From the NCBI RefSeq assembly GCF_000143845.1, contig NC_014363.1, positions 1,659,186-1,723,185 on the forward strand: DNA of 64,000 bases. The letters are read 5' to 3'. Shown in pieces: positions 62,559 to 64,000 of this stretch. Position 1 is the stretch's first letter, and each line of letters starts with the position of its first letter. The position numbers and the translations under genes were made by a program. Below the pieces are notes generated by a model. It searched no databases, had not been told where the DNA came from, and worked only from the letters and a program-made list of their open reading frames with translations. This stretch comes from Olsenella uli DSM 7084. Its GTDB lineage: Bacteria; Actinomycetota; Coriobacteriia; Coriobacteriales; Atopobiaceae.

Positions 62559-63225
62559 ACCCCACCCCACGGACCGTCGTAAGCAGCTTGATGCCAAAGC
62601 GATCGTCGATCTTGGAGCGCAGGTGGGCGATGTGGACGTCGACGTTGTTGGTCTCGCCCACGTACTCGTACCCCAGCGCCTCGCTCGCCAGGCGCGCGCG
62701 GGTGAGGACGACCCCCTTGTGCGCCATGAGGGCGTGCAGGACCTCGAATTCCCTGTTGGTGAGGGCCACTGGCTCACCTTGGACGAGGACCTCGTGACGA
62801 TCTGGGTCGAGCGTGACGCCGCAGGCCGCAAGCGTGGCGGACGACGTCGAAGGCAGCTGGCCCGACTCACGGTGCTTGAGCGTCACGCGGATGCGTGCCA
62901 GGAGCTCCTCGATGGCAAAGGGCTTGGTGATGTAGTCGTCCGCCCCGGCGTCGAGGCCCGCCACCTTGTCCATCACGGCATCGCGTGCGGTCAGCAGGAT
63001 GACCGGGGTGTCCTTCTGACGGCGCAGGCGGCGCAGGACCTCCATGCCGTTGAGCTGCGGCAGCAGCACGTCAAGGAGGACCAGGTCATAGTCGGACGAG
63101 AGGGCCGCCTCCACGCCAGAGCGCCCGTCCGCGGCCTTGTCGACCTCGTAGCCCTCGTGACGGAGCTCGAGCTCGACAAAGCGCGCGATCTTCTCTTCGT
63201 CCTCTACGACCAGGATCCTAGTCAT
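62539..63225 (-). CDS. OmpR/PhoB-family response regulator
   Basis: A 228-residue regulator. The receiver domain has RILVVEDEEKIARFVE, the phospho-Asp in YDLVLLDVLLPQLNG, LTARDAVMDKV and DYITKPFAIEELLARI. The winged-helix domain has ALTNREFEVLHALMAHKGVVLTRARL and TVRGVGYVVRES. ATG 63225 overlaps the upstream DUF4342-type gene by 8 nt, and the kinase overlaps its 3' end by 20 nt. The DNA targets are unknown; the coupled upstream gene suggests envelope sensing. Confidence 0.94.
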   Translation of the reverse strand: MTRILVVEDEEKIARFVELELRHEGYEVDKAADGRSGVEAALSSDYDLVLLDVLLPQLNGMEVLRRLRRQKDTPVILLTARDAVMDKVAGLDAGADDYITKPFAIEELLARIRVTLKHRESGQLPSTSSATLAACGVTLDPDRHEVLVQGEPVALTNREFEVLHALMAHKGVVLTRARLASEALGYEYVGETNNVDVHIAHLRSKIDDRFGIKLLTTVRGVGYVVRES

Positions 63226-63766
63226 TGCCGGTAAGGTCCCTCTTGATCGTCTCGGCGGCATCGGCCGCTTTGTCCATCGCGCCGTTGAGGTCCACGGTCA
63301 CGCTCCTCACCCCCTCGAAACGGTAGCGCAGGCCAAGGAAGAGGCCGATGATGACCAGCCAGATAGTCGCACCCCACAGCAGGATGCCCAAGAGCATGAC
63401 GAGCACGGGGACGGAGAGGACTTGCCTGCCGTTACGCTCGGCCACGAAGCTGGTTTCTACGCTCTTGCGCAGGAGGTCCTTGATGACCCCCATCGCCGAG
63501 TGCACGTGCTCCCAGAAGTCGGTCCGCTTGGCGGATTCCTGGTAGGCCTCCTGGGCTGCGCGCATCTCGTCCGAGACGGGCTGCTGCGCCGTGGAGTTGG
63601 TGGAGCAGTGCGCACTCTGGGTCCTCGCCTTGCCGGAGCGCTCCAACCAGATGATCGCATCCAGCACGTCATCGCCGTTGGCGTCGAGCGCCCCCTTAGC
63701 GTCCTCATAGCTGACGTCGCACTTCTCGCGGATGAGTTCGACCTTCTCGAGTCTTTCCATGGCCAT
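63218..63766 (-). CDS. UBA-like/DUF4342 membrane protein
   Basis: A 182-residue protein. The N-terminus looks like a UBA/TS-N three-helix fold (VELIREKCDVSYEDAKGALDANGDDVLDAIIWLE). A linker precedes the DUF4342-like part (LLRKSVETSFVAERNGRQVLSVPVLVMLLGILLWGATIWLVIIGLFLGLRYRFE, containing the membrane segment). ATG 63766 has GAAGGGAC upstream. Its stop overlaps the response-regulator start by 8 nt, so all three genes are translated together. DUF4342 proteins have no known role; here the protein probably feeds into or is tied to the sensor system. Confidence 0.78.
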   Translation of the reverse strand: MAMERLEKVELIREKCDVSYEDAKGALDANGDDVLDAIIWLERSGKARTQSAHCSTNSTAQQPVSDEMRAAQEAYQESAKRTDFWEHVHSAMGVIKDLLRKSVETSFVAERNGRQVLSVPVLVMLLGILLWGATIWLVIIGLFLGLRYRFEGVRSVTVDLNGAMDKAADAAETIKRDLTGND

Positions 63767-63851
63767 GGGTCCCTTCGGTGCCGCGGGGCGCCCCTCGCCC
63801 CTGTCGCGTCGTATGGTCTCACTCGCAGATTAAGCGCTCCTTGCGCCCGGG

Positions 63852-64000
63852 TTAAGCCTTGCCGGAGTTTGCATGCACGCTCGTGCCCGAGCCGCCCGCA
63901 CCCGAGCCGTCCCTACCCGCACCCCCGAGGGGATTCGCCAGGGCCAACTGGTGCAGGCCCCGCAGCGTGAGCGTGGGGTCGACCGCCACCTCGTGGGACA
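63852..64000 (-). CDS. C-terminal end of an unidentified protein (5' part outside window)
   Basis: The last 48 codons of a leftward gene enter from the right edge: SHEVAVDPTLTLRGLHQLAL, then ANPLGG, a Gly/Ser/Asp-rich tail and a TAA at 63852. The first half looks like normal coding sequence and the tail is probably disordered. It stops 85 nt before the DUF4342-type gene in the same direction. I cannot assign a family from this fragment. Confidence 0.5.
   Translation of the reverse strand, partial: SHEVAVDPTLTLRGLHQLALANPLGGAGRDGSGAGGSGTSVHANSGKA

Overview
The window is GC-rich, densely packed bacterial DNA from an anaerobe. It carries an oxygen-sensitive ribonucleotide reductase (NrdDG), a hybrid-cluster protein, LuxS, a two-gene Tat system, a DUF1836/DegV pair and an archaeal-type topoisomerase I. 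Together with the base composition these suggest a gut or oral actinobacterium of the Coriobacteriia (Olsenella/Atopobium-like). That placement is inference: the window has no rRNA, and I saw no tRNA gene.

Layout. 1-9.9 kb: a topoisomerase fragment, a TPR-STAS-tatA-tatC operon, an aspartate aminotransferase, NhaA, a manganese pyrophosphatase, and DUF1836/DegV. 10-12.6 kb: luxS diverging from mtnA-deoD, handling by-products of S-adenosylmethionine. 12.9-19.7 kb: eight leftward genes that look like a self-contained prenylated-FMN (prFMN) decarboxylase island: UbiD/BsdC-type decarboxylase, BsdD zinc-ribbon subunit, DASS transporter, UbiX, LysR regulator, MTA/SAH nucleosidase, LpdD-like prFMN chaperone, and isopentenyl-diphosphate isomerase. 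20-25.3 kb: MscS channel, a 35-bp inverted-repeat element, PcrA helicase, and a cation efflux protein.

25.3-36.2 kb looks acquired and partly decayed: broken AraC regulators and an ABC ATPase tail, then an intact AraC regulator and an ECF module (S, T, fused A) coupled to two IrtAB/YbtPQ-like ABC half-transporters, then a transglutaminase-like protein. The intact part probably imports an iron chelate or tetrapyrrole. 36.5-45 kb: a maltodextrin operon (lacI, binding protein, two permeases, malQ, msmK) diverging from a GH13 enzyme across tandem LacI-type operators.

45-53.9 kb: hcp, then an unusual 615-bp intergenic region with three different repeat types, including four hairpins spaced about every 82 bp. 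A polar amino-acid ABC transporter, UppP, a UspA protein and an EamA transporter follow. 54-64 kb: an M16C metallopeptidase, a HAD phosphatase, nrdDG behind paired NrdR boxes, a two-component system overlapping a UBA-like/DUF4342 gene, and an unidentified C-terminal gene fragment at the edge.

The main candidates for something new are the prFMN island with its own DMAPP supply and chaperone, the covarying hairpin array at 47.0-47.3 kb, and the possible invertible element at 21.1-21.4 kb.
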